From: Asparagopsis taxiformis
Taxonomy: Eukaryota > Rhodophyta > Florideophyceae > Bonnemaisoniales > Bonnemaisoniaceae
DNA length: 64,000 bases
Assembly (NCBI GenBank): GCA_030407315.1
Contig: JALQPE010001970.1
Span: forward strand, 1 to 64,000
Reading direction: 5' to 3'
Shown here: piece by piece, positions 33,757-45,800 of the stretch
Layout of the letters: every line of letters starts with the position of its first letter
Numbering within the stretch: position 1 is the first letter of the stretch
Position numbers and translations under genes: made by a program
Notes under the pieces: generated by a model
Database searches by the model: none
What the model was told of the DNA's origin: nothing
Seen by the model: only the letters and a program-made list of their open reading frames with translations

Positions 33757-34446
33757 GTGAAGTATCACTCCATCGGTTGCCAATTCCCAATCAGAAGAGA
33801 AAAGGTTTTTGGGGCGCGTGCGTATGTACTATTCTCGAGTCTGCTTTCAATAGCGGTTGGGTCGCTCAATCTGGGCTCCAGGGATAACATATTCGAAAGA
33901 GTGATGGACAGCACGGGCTCTGCAACACTCTTACTCGTTACCGTATTTGGTGCTCTGAAAATTCAAAGCGACGACCCGAACGCATTGCGAAACATTTTTT
34001 ATGGGTGGAAAATCACATCATCGTTTCGTGATGTTGCAAGATATGTGTACATGGAAGAACCTAAAAGACCCGAACAAAGCCAATATGACGATGACGACCT
34101 CCAACAGAAGGTAACGTTCCTTTTTCATTTGGTAGAGGATGATCGTTTATGGATGTCATCTATGGGAACTTGTTACGTACGGGGGAAAACAGGAGGTGCA
34201 GTTGTTCCATCGGTGCGAGTGAAAGGAAAGAATATAGCAGAGGCAGGTTCAATCTATGGGAACGGGGCGCTGCTCGCTCCTGATTGGGAAACATTTTATG
34301 CCGTTACGGGGAATAACCACCATGCAACCATGGAGAAAGAGAGTCATGTGAAAGCCACCGATCTGAAAATCTCAGATGGAACAGAGTTCAGTGGAAAGAG
34401 AACTATGCTGCGTGAAACTTTACTGGAAGTTTGCAATCTTGTGTAG

Positions 34447-35228
34447 TGATGATGAATAATGTAGAATCTACTTGACATTTGTATGTTTTGGACGATTAGT
34501 GATATTCTTTTACATGCTACACACACGAGTATCCAAGTAGAGTGCTTTTGTGGAACCACTCGTGCTTTTTAGTCTAGAACCATAATATAGACTACATATC
34601 GAAATTGATGTCTTCGCCAAGTGTATGCGCTGAAGATAAAGATGCCACCTCTTTAATCAAAAGCATGCCACTGGAAAGCGTGATTTTATGCCATGTAACA
34701 CACACACACACACATACACGATGGCACAATACGTTGAGCGGAGCAGTAGCAACTTTGTGCTTCGCGAAACCACTATCATTTACAAACGTAGATAAAGACG
34801 AATTGACATTTCTTGTTTGCATGGCTTGAAAGCAGAGAGTTCTTATCTTCTACGAGCCTGTACCACTTCTGTTGCTTTGTACTTAATACGTGGAATTCAA
34901 AATTGAAATTCAAACACAAAGCGTCACGACAGGTATCTGTCGAACATCGTGAATGCATCAGATCCTGAACATCAGCTTATTTGATGACGAGCTCAATGGT
35001 GGATCGTATCATTCACAAATGGGTATGTTCTCTATGCTTTGGCAGCTTGAGATGTGGGATGAGCTACGCTGCAGAGCGTGCAAATCAAATGTTTCGACGC
35101 GTAGGGGATTGCGAGCATGTGGTTTGTCTGTAGATATGTTGAAGAGAAACTATGAAAGCACGTCTGCTGCCATCATGCTTACAATCATAACATCAGCTAT
35201 GTGGTTCAACTTGTTTTATAGAAGCTAT
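34447..35228. other. Intergenic, no gene seen
   Basis: It holds a short CA microsatellite at about 34699-34719. A plus-strand frame from 34953 runs antisense into the Sel1 pseudogene and shows no family resemblance. Confidence 0.6.
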
Positions 35229-37218
35229 CTACGCGTCAAGAGATCCTGGAACAGTTTTGGTGAATACTTTATGCAATTGAATTGCGAGAGACTTGTTTTT
35301 CGTGAATGGTGGAAAGCCTTCCCGAAGATCATGCAAAAGAGCTGCGAAGGAAGGGCACTTCTCATATTCTTTGGCAGCTTTTTCGCATAGGCTCGTCACA
35401 CGTTCAATAGAATCCTGTCCTGGAACAGCGACGATGAGTAGTTTTGTAAGGGCGGCTAGTGTACATTCCTCGTTTGTCTTTGCAATACAAATTTCACATA
35501 TCTGAATTCCCAGAGCAACGTCTCTCCTGAACCGTGAACTGTTTCCACATGCCACGCAAAATGCAATTGCAAGCACTCTCTGTATGTCGTCAATCCGATA
35601 TTCAGCATCACATAGCCGGTGGCATAACCGAATAGCACGGTTTATATCCCCCTCGCGATGACTTCTAAGCAATAAAACGCCAATGAGGCAGGCTACGGCG
35701 CTCGTATCATTTTTTTCCATGCATAACTCATATAAATGAATTGCGAGTGGCGTGTTGCGCTGAATCTTGTATTCGCCATATTGAAGTGTTGTCGCGATTT
35801 TCTTAACGTTGAAAGTGAATCCAGTTTCGACCTGTGCCTCGCACAACTTGATGGCTCGTGTAGACAATCGAGGTTGTGAGATGGAATGTTTACTGCTGAT
35901 GCCTCTCTCTTTCTTTCATTCTGGGTTTGTCAAGGGCTCTATTTATACTAAACTGCTTTGATGAGCGGTCGCTATCCACAACCGTTCAGCGTGTAATCGT
36001 GGGTAACACTAATGTGTATGATAACCCAGTTTGATTAGACCCTTACTCTCAATGATCTACTAACTTGGCCTTCTTAATACGGTTCTCTGTCCGTATGTGT
36101 CCTATTATTTGTGCACACACTGTACCGGATGCACTACCCTTACTATTCGTGGGTGGCAAGTGCTATTCGTATTTCAATTCTTGATTGTTATGCCAGCTCA
36201 TAACACGCAAAGCGTGCAAAGCGTGTTACACTCGATTCACATCCTGAAATCCTGTATCTTCGTAGAGTAAAATTTTGGCAAGATCAGTCACAGAATGGAC
36301 ATCATTCAGTTGTTCAAAACATAACTCGTACATGCGAAACGCGACATGAAGATTCTTCTGTACTAACGGTGAGCCGTGTTCGACCGTGTCTGCCAGTTTC
36401 TTCGCTCTATGAGCTCCCAGATTGGACTCCAAACCAGCAGGAAAGAGAAGCATGGCATGCTGAATATCTGCAGCGCTCGGAGTGTGCATGAGGTAAATTG
36501 CTGCCAGTTCTATCTTGGCTTCTGGGAGATCCTTCTTATCTATGCAAAGTTTCAGTAGTCTAACCTTGAAATCCATATCGCGCTCGTCGCACTGACCGGT
36601 GAGCTTATCTGCAAAATGGAATATTTCAGAAGCTTCTCCAGACGCGTCAATATATCTGTCACATAACTGCAGGGCGTGTAAGCTATCTTGTTCAATGCCT
36701 CCTTCCCCGGACGCGTATATTTTTGCGAGACGAATCATTGAGTCACTGTCATTTCGCTCGTCAGCACACCTGTGTTACAGCTGTACAGCGCGATGATAAT
36801 TGACTCGAACACCAGAAGCTCCATAGATGAGAAGGGTAGCGAGACTCTTGATCGATTTGAAATGAGCGCATGCATTAATGCACCGTTGATACAGGTCGGC
36901 GGCGCGCGGAGGATCACAATCATCTTTCAACCTGTATTCATCAAAGACCATCCCTTGCAATATTTGGGCGAGATTGTACATAGCGGGCACATGGCCATAG
37001 GCAGCGCAGCGGGAATAAAGCTCAACTGCAAGTGGAATGTTTTGTTTCATTGCCCAGTACCTTGTCGAGTGAATCGTTGCGAGATCGTACATAGCGTCAA
37101 TGTGGTCGTGCTCTTGGACACATCTCTGGAACAGTTGAATGGCAAGTGGGAGATTGACGGGAACAGGAAAGTCTTGGTCATGATGCAGACCAGCGAGATA
37201 TCTGGCCGTTGAGTACAT
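35229..37218 (-). pseudogene. Sel1-repeat protein paralogue, broken
   Basis: The ATG at 37218 begins M-Y-S-T-A-R-Y-L-A-G-L, close to the start of the intact neighbour (M-Y-A-T-A-R-Y-L-A-G-L). Sel1-like repeats with L-A-I-Q-L-(F/Y)-x-R-C motifs follow the neighbour's order. Two lesions are clear. TAA at 36777-36775 stands where the neighbour has a Tyr codon, and a 372-bp solo LTR lies at 35859-36230. The frame is continuous on both sides of each lesion. Its 3' end also stops early: about 537 codons remain without the LTR, against 748 in the neighbour. Sel1 proteins act as helical scaffolds for protein contacts. This copy looks dead. Confidence 0.85.
35859..36230 (-). repeat. Solo LTR inside the Sel1 pseudogene (372 bp)
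   Basis: On the minus strand it runs from TGTAACACGC to TTGTCTACA and is flanked flush by the 4-bp duplication CGAG (plus-strand CTCG at 35855-35858 and 36231-36234). A TATA box, GTATAAATAGAG, is at 35948-35937. It differs in sequence from the Copia-4 LTR despite the same length. The parent element is not in the window. Confidence 0.85.
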
Positions 37219-37694
37219 GATTGGAGAAGAAGAATATATCAAGAAAGAAATGACCGGTTGGGATAGATGATTTGAAGTGGAGAGGTTGTATTTGTCGAGG
37301 AATAGTTGTTTTGGAATCAATGGATGAAGAATGGGCCACGTCGAAGTGTTTCGAGCCGAGATTTAGATTTCCAAACACTTGTGGCATAGTGATTGGCGGA
37401 GCTAAATTTCAGGATGCAGAGCACCAGTGCCGACGAGTATTCGGTCATCTACCTGCGCGTGACACAGAGCCGGAATCAGGACGAATCGTTCCGTGGGCGC
37501 TTGCATTGTTGGCATATTCATCCAACCAGGTGACATGTCACCTCAAGTATCACCTTCCAACGTTCGCTGTGCAGTAGGCGACACGTTACCAATTTCTCCC
37601 AACAAAAAACCTCCAATACTTTCACAATTAATGATTTATTTCCAAACATTCTGAATTACTCACTATTCACATATCTCCCCGACCATCACCCTCA
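37219..37694. other. Spacer between the two Sel1 paralogues
   Basis: This stretch is upstream of the pseudogene and downstream of the intact gene. I see no gene, repeat or clear promoter box. Confidence 0.55.
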
Positions 37695-39941
37695 TCACCC
37701 ATCGTTCCGTCCGATCGCAGCCGAATCATGTGTCCGAATCGCGGAGAAGCGTCTCGCGGTCCGTTCGCACAATTCGATCGCGCGCGATGAATCCAGCGCG
37801 ACGTCATCCACGCCGACGGCGAAAATCTCCGCGAGATGGAACATCGCTTCGCAACTGTCACGTTTCGCCACACAAACTTGAAACAATCTCATCGCGACCG
37901 ATGTATCCTTCACAACCCCGCAACCATTCATCAATTTCCTTCCGAGACCAACCACCGCACCGACGACATCCTTCCCGTCCTTGCCGGCCGTCGTCGCGAT
38001 ACTGTTCTCGCACAACTCCACCGCACGCTCCACCTCCCTCTCATCCTCTGAGCCTCCCATCAGCAGTATCTCCGCCAGCGAAATCGCCGTCGATGGCTCC
38101 CGTCCTCTCGTCAGACACATTTCGCACAGCTCGATCCCCACCGCTCTGTTCCCCTCCGTGCCCGCCCTTCCGTGCGCTACTCTCGTTGCAAGATCCCCGA
38201 TCGGCCGGCTACCGCGCGATATAAAGCACGGTCGATCTAGATATTCTCTGCACAACTGCACGCCTCGATGCATGTTTCTCACGCTTCTTTCGCCGAGCAG
38301 CATAAATTCCGCCAGATCCACCATAGCGTACCGGTGGCTATGCTCGACCAATATTTCGCACAGCTCAATCGCCAGCTTTTCATTGCGACTGATCTCCGAC
38401 GTGCCGCTCCACACCTCTCTGACAAATTGCAGCATAGTAGGGCAGTACATCTTCCGCTTGGCCATCTGTGCAAACAGTTCAACGCCGCTCTCAATCTGTT
38501 CCGGTTCCGGGTCATTCGCCAGAATGATCTTCATGAGGGTGCTCAATGCATCCTCATCATTGGTCCTCTTCACGCACATTTCGCTCAGTCGAATCGCCAG
38601 CGACAAGTTTCTCGTGATCTGCGCCGTACCACGCGCCAAATCTTCGGCGATACCCAGCACACTACTGCAGTTGGCGTCTTTGGGCGCCGTGTCGCATAGG
38701 CCGGTGCACAGACTGAAAACACGCTCAACCGTTTCGGCGCAGGGCGTTCCCGAGAGTAGCACCCGGGTAAATGTGCTCCTCCCTTTCTTGCCGTAATCTT
38801 CCGCCATGTACTGTCGGCACAGAAACACCGCGAGCGGAAAGTTGCGCGCAACTCCACCCGTACCGCTGGCCAGCTCTAGCGCAACACTCAAAACTTGTGC
38901 AGTGAACGGTCTGCGGCACACTTGTACAGCCAGAAGAATGTCCTGCACGCGCGTTCCGTCTGTTGGACCGATTTCCGGAAGTGCGTTCACTGATGCAATC
39001 TCGTGGAATTTGTCTATGAATGCCCTGTACATGCCCATTTCCAATGGTAGATCGCGCGCTTCGCTTCTCACTTCAAGCGGCGCGTTATTCAACATGGATG
39101 CTGTATATTCACTTTCTGTCGCAACACTGGAATGTTTGAGACTATCGTTGAACAGAAGTAGAGCACGTCCCAGGTCATTCGCGTTTGGGGTTCCTGATAT
39201 GTACGCGTTGGCAAGTGTGATCTTTGCGTGAGGAAGGTCCCATTTGTCGATGCACAATTTGAGGAGTGCCTCGCCAAGCTGCACATCCTTCTGCATATCT
39301 CCTTCGCCGAAAGCGATTTTCTTGCCAAGAGCATACACGCCATTTCTGCAGTGTTCCTTCACTGCCTCGTGACATAGTTGCGTAGTGCGCAATGGGTCGC
39401 GGGGAACACCCTCTGCCCCGGAGGCATAGATTCGAGCAAGGGAAATCATTGTTAGAGTATCATTAGACTCGTCTATGCATCGCTGATACAGACGCACTGC
39501 TCGCGGAAAATCCTTTTCGACGCCTGGCATACCGCGCGTGAGTAAGTGTGCCAGATCTCTCATTGAATTGAATTGGTGTGTGCCAGGAACAGCCATACAT
39601 CTCTCGTAGAGTTGCACAGCACATCTGCCATCAGCTTCGCTGGGTTGATTTCGCCGGCCTCTGCAGTTTCCAAGTTCACGCGCAAGGTCGTACATAGCAG
39701 AGATAGCTGGTTGATATCCATACGCGGCACACGCCAAGTACAACTCAGCGGCGCGAGAAAGGTTGCTTTTAATGCCAAAGCGGTATTCGTGAAGTATTTT
39801 GGCAAGATCGTGCATGGCACCGACATGGTTCTGTTCGTCGATACAGCGCTCGAATAATTGGATGGCGAGAGCGATATTAATCTTGACGGGAAAGCCGACG
39901 TCGAAGCTCAACCCGGCCAGATATCGTGCGGTTGCGTACAT
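37695..39941 (-). CDS. Sel1-like repeat protein (intact)
   Basis: The protein has 748 residues, with its ATG at 39941. It is built almost wholly of roughly a dozen or more Sel1-like (TPR-related) repeats of about 36-44 residues, with recurring L-A-x-x-L and A-(I/V)-x-L-(C/Y)-x-(R/M)-C motifs. Cys is unusually frequent at the repeat ends. No signal peptide, membrane segment or catalytic domain is visible. Sel1 repeats are known as scaffolds in ER quality control and signalling; the partner here is unknown. A broken tandem copy lies downstream on the same strand, so the locus arose by duplication. No introns are evident. Confidence 0.88.
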   Translation of the reverse strand: MYATARYLAGLSFDVGFPVKINIALAIQLFERCIDEQNHVGAMHDLAKILHEYRFGIKSNLSRAAELYLACAAYGYQPAISAMYDLARELGNCRGRRNQPSEADGRCAVQLYERCMAVPGTHQFNSMRDLAHLLTRGMPGVEKDFPRAVRLYQRCIDESNDTLTMISLARIYASGAEGVPRDPLRTTQLCHEAVKEHCRNGVYALGKKIAFGEGDMQKDVQLGEALLKLCIDKWDLPHAKITLANAYISGTPNANDLGRALLLFNDSLKHSSVATESEYTASMLNNAPLEVRSEARDLPLEMGMYRAFIDKFHEIASVNALPEIGPTDGTRVQDILLAVQVCRRPFTAQVLSVALELASGTGGVARNFPLAVFLCRQYMAEDYGKKGRSTFTRVLLSGTPCAETVERVFSLCTGLCDTAPKDANCSSVLGIAEDLARGTAQITRNLSLAIRLSEMCVKRTNDEDALSTLMKIILANDPEPEQIESGVELFAQMAKRKMYCPTMLQFVREVWSGTSEISRNEKLAIELCEILVEHSHRYAMVDLAEFMLLGERSVRNMHRGVQLCREYLDRPCFISRGSRPIGDLATRVAHGRAGTEGNRAVGIELCEMCLTRGREPSTAISLAEILLMGGSEDEREVERAVELCENSIATTAGKDGKDVVGAVVGLGRKLMNGCGVVKDTSVAMRLFQVCVAKRDSCEAMFHLAEIFAVGVDDVALDSSRAIELCERTARRFSAIRTHDSAAIGRNDG

Positions 39942-42812
39942 GGTGGCGTTTGGAAGAGGTGTTTTTCCGCGTGCTCAGCAACGCGCTTTACGAGTCTCAA
40001 GTAGTGACCTGCAAGACAACTTGGAACCGCCCGAGTTCCGTGTCAACTGGGGGTGATTGCGGAAATAGCGTTGTTCATTAAACGATGCAAGGTGGAACCT
40101 CGCTAAGCCACAACATTTTGTTGCCTGTAGAACTTGTCGGAGATTTTTTTCCATTACTTGTGCCTAAATTTATATCATACGATGTATTATGCTCGCTACC
40201 ACTACTCTTCCTAGTTGCATCAGATTTGAGTCTTTTCCAACGGTGGAATCGATCCTCTTCAAATTTCTTCTCGTCCTGCAACGTATCCATAGCTGAGCAA
40301 GGCAATTCTTTTGTTGTCACAAGCATAGTGAAATACGTCTCACCAGTAGTGCAAGTCAAACGGTTTGGCACATATCAAGCCATGCACCCTGTCGAGGAGA
40401 TCTAGGGGACGATACTACGATAAAGGGGCGACAGGTTCACAATACAGAGAAAGATGTTGGGTTACTCCACAAGAAATTTTAGTAATGGTAGTCCGCAATG
40501 ATCTATTCATGACGACCATATTGGTAGAGGTGCTGTTGCAAGGAACAATGGGTACGGGGAGGGAGGTTGGGCGTGCTGTAGAGCTGTGCGAAACAAGTCT
40601 GAAAAGTCGTCTCATGCGGTCGGTGATGTAGCTGGGAGTTGCGTGCAATTCGAAAAGCAGCCGTAAGATTTTGACAGTCGTGCAAGATCCAAACAGCGAT
40701 GACAACTCTTGCTTCGGGTACACCCGACATGGCGATGGACCCCACACTTGTGACTGGATGGTAAATGTGAGGGCAAGTTCTTCACACATTCCAAAACATG
40801 GCGGTTCGCGCGTCATGTATGTTTTAGATGCTGTCCAACTGAGGACTGATCGCTCCTGGAATGGTCGACAGTTCGGTTGTTCCGCGATGCAGAGTGGGAC
40901 TTGTGCCATGTAGGGTGAGTGGAAGGATTTGAGGGCGGACGAAACTTCTGAATTTGAAGGCAGGTAGAGAGGATGGATTCATAAGTGTTCATAGTAGCAA
41001 GATGATGTCTAAACAGTGCATTGATCTTGACACGACTGAACAGCATAATTACATATCAAGCGTCCGTCTTCACAGTGATACAACATGTGTTAAAGACGTA
41101 GACTTCAGAACACCGGTATATCATTTTGATCACAAACATGTGACACGATGATACTTCACCAATACCAGAGCCATTTGCACCCACTTTTGCATCACAACCC
41201 ATGTCCTACCACATAACTTGATTGCAAGTAAACCACACCAGGGTCCACACAGTCGCACTTGTTCACACTTGTTTCACAAAATTCTACAACACGCGCTACT
41301 TCCCTGTTCACTCTCGATTCCCGGCATCAGTATCTCGCCCAGAACCGTCACTAGCGATATGCGATTATCGACAACACGAGCGCAAATCGCAATAGTGCCT
41401 TTACAGATGTGACGTTGTTGAGTGCATTCCTTCTCTGGCCATATTGCACCGACCTGCAACGCACACGCTGTGCCCTGTTTCCAGCATCTCGAGTTGCCTT
41501 GATTGCTTCGAACAGGCTGACTTGCAGTCATGAGACGGATGGCCTATCGGTCCAGCAGAAACATGTCTTCGCAGTTGTGCACTGGATGATCGGAAGAAGT
41601 CACGGGTAGAGTGCGAATGAGTAGCGGTGCCCACACCTGGACGCAGTCGATGGATACCGGCTAGGTTACGTCCATACTCACGCACGTTCATTCCCAACAC
41701 AGCCGATCGCACAGGGTGGCTGTACAGTCCCCCAATCTACGCTGTGGTGCTGGAAACGCAGCCTTCACTTAATTACACAGCCGTTCCGTTTCTTGCCAGA
41801 TCTTTGCTTCAAATCCCTGGCAATTTCGCAAAAACTGTCAGAATATTGTGGTAGTTTCTGAAACTGTCGTAAAATACAGCGTTTTCGTGCAACGTGTGCG
41901 AATTCTAATGGCGGACAAAAACCACCACTAGAAGCACGAATGGGCCGCATCTCAGCGCCTTTCCAACGGTCCGTGCATCCACTGTACGTATCTGCTTGCA
42001 AGAAATAAAGGCCTCCCGTTAACCGGATTGAGTCGGTGGGTTAGATACAGTGCTTTTTATAAATTGTTGAATTGAGACAGTCTGTTCTACCTCCACTTGT
42101 CCGCCTCAATGTGGAGACCTCTTGAGGTATCTGCTTCACTCGCGAGTGGCCGTAAGTCCCCTTCCCAACTCGACGTGCTCGATAAACCAGACAGCGCGTC
42201 CAGTTGCGACAATTTCCGCCATTTGGCGCCGTGATTTCTCCAACTGGAACAACTCACGATCAGCCCGGCATCAACGCCCCGGATCCAGTCACAATACATC
42301 TGTATTACCTCATCCAGGTGTATACGCCCAGCCAGTAGCAATGCACTATTTCGCTTATCCACGCACAATATTTAGACACGTGGACAAATAGAAACTTACG
42401 ATGGATGGTTTTCACTCTGATGACAATGCAGCACCTCAGCTCATTGCTGCACCACAACACAACACTTGACTCTCCGTCTTGGGAGTTGCCCAAGGGTACC
42501 AAGTCAGCTCTCTCACAGCCATTGTGCAAACTGCGCGTCAACGTCAAACAATTTCCACTATCCGATTCCTCCACTCTCGCATTATCGAACCGCTCCCTGC
42601 CACTGGTTCCCACCTTGCCTTTCCATCCGCTCCGCCCATCTGCCGTCTGTGTCCATAGTTGGCAATCTTCTTCCAGTTTTCTCTCCGCCCGCTTGTTAAA
42701 CCTGCAAACCCATCGCTTCCACCCACTCCTCTCCATCTGTTCCATCCATCCACCATCCCAATCCACAACTGACCCTCTTCCTCGCCTCTTCTCTCCACAC
42801 ACTTGTCTAGCC
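39942..42812. other. Long intergenic stretch with a Sel1 relic
   Basis: Apart from the relic at 40490-40631, short frames on both strands show no family. A minus-strand frame (40371-40078) is hydrophilic but unrecognised. The last 400 bases before 42813 are pyrimidine-rich and may hold the 5' leader of the receptor gene; the frame is open from 42405 but lacks protein-like character before 42813. Confidence 0.55.
40490..40631 (+). pseudogene. Sel1-repeat relic
   Basis: The plus strand encodes a run with L-V-E-V-L-L-Q-G and E-V-G-R-A-V-E-L-C-E-T-S. It closely resembles one repeat of the intact gene (A-E-I-L-L-M-G, E-V-E-R-A-V-E-L-C-E-N-S). It is in the opposite orientation to the two paralogues and ends within a few codons. 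Confidence 0.5.
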
Positions 42813-45800
42813 ATGGGAAATTGCTGCGCCATATCTAACCGCTCCAATTCCAATCCTGTCTCTGTCTCCAGCACATCGTCACCTCACCAACCTCCTCAAT
42901 CTACCCACTCTGACCGTCAGATACCTCGACCTCCCGCCGAACCTCCTGCCGAACCTCCCGTCACATCCCCCACGTCACCTGCTTCGTCTCAACCGCCGAC
43001 TACCTCCCCGCCCCCACATCCGTCTCCACTCCAACCATCTCCTCCACCTACTTGCCTTGTTTCCAACGTTAGAGTCGTTACAAAACCTGCTTACAACGTC
43101 CCCTCCACTGGATATGCCACACTTGACTTCCTGCCAGACTCCAACTCGCCAGAGAACGTGACGTATCGACACCTTTTGTCTGATGATGCCACAAACAATA
43201 GCATTTCTCTTTGTGGCATGGGGGGCGTAGGGAAGACCACGATCCTGTGCGCCCTCGGAAGGAAAGACGAAATTCGGTACAAATTCCATGATGGTGTGCG
43301 GTTCTTTCGACTCGGTCATGACATCACGATGCCGTCCTTCATTCGCCAGCTCGAAAGACTAGTCAAATGTGTACTTCCAGACTTTTTGGAAGACTTCAAT
43401 GAGCTGGCTGCCTCTGAGGATTTGCACCACGATATGATCACTGACCTCACAAACCGTCTGGCGCAGAAGCGATTCCTTCTACTCTTCGATGACGTTTGGG
43501 AAGCTGATGCAGCTGTGTACAGCTTGGTGTGTCGTATGTGTAAATCTGTGCAAGGAAGTGAGGGGACGTGTTTGAAAGTGTTGTCGTCCACGCGCAATAG
43601 AAATGTTGCAGATGCCGTCGCACCTAGCATTTGTATTCCAATCAGCCCTGGAGACTCTGACGCTTCAAAATGTCGTGAAATATTCTGTCGCAAGGCAGGC
43701 ATTAGCACATCCGATATCCCGTCTCTTTCTGATCAGAATCAAAATGCCCTAGGCCACATCCTCCAAGCATGTGGAGGACTGCCGCTTGCACTGAGCGTTG
43801 CTGGATCTGGAGTGAAGCAGTTGATGGACCCAGGCTCAAATCACTGCGACCAAAATGCAATCAGTGCGTTCTGGGGTCGTTTGCAAAAGAATACCAGGCG
43901 ACTTGCACGGGCAGAAGTCGGAGATGGGCACAGTGGCTTGGCTTATGCACTTGAGACAAGTCTCGAGTTTGTGGAGGAGAAATGGGAGTCGGAGAAGAAA
44001 ACAGAAGAGCTCGGGGATAGGCTGAGAGCTGGAGAGATGTTTGCATCATTGTGCATCATGCAGAAGCAGATGTGTCTGCCGGTGAGTGCGATCAAGAAGC
44101 TATGGGGTGTGAGGGAGGCGGAGGCTGGAGTGAGAATGTTATCACGAAACAGCCTTGTGTCTGAGGTTCGAGACGAGAACAAGATTATTGTTGGAGTGGA
44201 TGTGCACGATTTAGTGCTGGACATGAGTATGGAGATGGCGAAGAGGGGGGTTGGATCCGCAAAGTGGCACGCGAGACTGCTGGATGGATATAGGGCGTCA
44301 TTGAATAGAAGCGGAGGGGCGGAGGATGGTGGTGAGGATGAAGGGGTGGAATGGTGGAATCTAGATAGCAATGACAAGTACATAGTTGATAATGTAGTAC
44401 GGCACTTACTCGGTGCTGGAGAGGCCACTGAGGCGCTGGGACTGCTCACCGACTATCGGTGGGTGGAGCGAATGAATGAGGACGAGGACCGTGCTCCATT
44501 CCAGAAGGTCATTGCTGAACTGCGGCTGTTGCAATCGTATATAGTTGAACATGAGAAGACGACGATGGACAAGGTGACAAGGGATATTGAAGTTATAGTC
44601 AAGGCGATGGTACTGTGCATGGTACCGTATTGCATGAAGAATCGTGACGAATGTCGATTCCAGTTGTTTGGACGATTGCGAGATGTGAAAAGCGAGAGCG
44701 GTATTGTAGAGCGGCTAGTGAGTAGTATCGAACGGTATGGGCGTGTGCCCTGGGCTCGAGCTGGGCCTGGGGTGTTGACTAGTGGAAGAAGTATGCTGAA
44801 ACGTGTGCTAGACGTTGAGGAAGGTGGACATTGCATGTGTGTTGTTGCGGGAGGAGAGGAGGTGGTTGTGGGAGGGTGGAGGGGGAAGGTGGGAGTGTAC
44901 AATGGGTGGGATGGATCGAAGAAGATGTCGCTCGTCGGACAAGAAGCAGAGCGCGTAGTGGATGTGTACTATGAGCGTTTGTCAAGAAGAATATATTCAT
45001 GCAGTTCAAGAGGAAGGGTAGTAGTATGGGAGGAGTACAAGATGTGCTATTGTGTCCAGGCCGAAGGATTGCAAGAAGATGAGAATATCGAGTGCATGGA
45101 GGTATTACCGAAGCGAGGGAGAGTTGTTCTTGGAACGAACGAAGGACGACTGTTGGTGATGGACATAGAAGGCGAGGGCACATGTTCTCAGAACGCATTC
45201 CAAATTGTCGATGCGCATGACAGCTGTGTGACGTCGCTAACGGCAGGACCGAGTGAAGATGTTGTAGTGTCTGCATCGTGGGACCGAACGATTCGGGTAT
45301 GGGACGCGGAGAATTTCGCCGACACCGAAAATGTGTTGGGACGGCACGAAGATTCGGTGTACAGTGTAGCGTTAAGTAGTGATGGGCGACTGCTGGCATC
45401 CGGATCGAGAGATGGAACTGTACGAATATTCGATTTGGAGAGACGCGAGCAACTATGGTCGTCTTCTGCTGCCCATCCCATTTGGGTGACATGTGTTTTG
45501 TTTAGCGAAGATGCAAGTTTGTTGTATTCTGTAGATTGGAACCGGAACATAGATGTGTGCAAATTGAGCAGTGATGGTCGAAACGTGTCACTGTTGCGTA
45601 GGCTCCACCATTCGCCAATGGGGAATATCCGATCACTGTGCATTGAAGATGAATCGGAATTGTTCGTGCTGAACGAAAATGGAATACATGTTTGGGACGC
45701 GCGAGATGTGCAGAACCGTGACGAGCAAGTTGCTTCATTTCTACCCGACGTGGGCGGATTTGGAATCTCTGCAGATGAGGCGACTATGTTAACATGGAAT

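Larger units (their letters stand above)
20376..34446 (+). pseudogene. Host gene of unknown function, split by the Copia-4 array
   Basis: The left part is 20376-21199 and the right part 33757-34446. The duplication GTGAA (21195-21199 and 33757-33761) lies inside the coding frame. Dropping one copy with the array gives one uninterrupted frame of about 502 codons from the ATG at 20376 (context CCATGG), or 489 from the ATG at 20415. I do not recognise the protein. The left half is charged and helical with several Cys and Trp. The right half has a hydrophobic stretch (about 33815-33880) and an acidic D-D-D-D patch. The first ATG is only 33 bases past the end of Copia-2, so the promoter may also be separated from the gene. 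It is disrupted in this haplotype unless an intact allele exists. Confidence 0.75.

Noticed and set aside
34953..35390. A 145-codon plus-strand frame
   Set aside because: Much of it is antisense to the Sel1 pseudogene and no family was recognised.
40415..40909. A 164-codon minus-strand frame
   Set aside because: It is antisense to the Sel1 relic and has no coding signs.
42405..42812. N-terminal extension of the receptor from the ATG at 42405
   Set aside because: It encodes a low-complexity stretch from pyrimidine-rich leader DNA, whereas 42813 gives a strong context and M-G-N-C-C.
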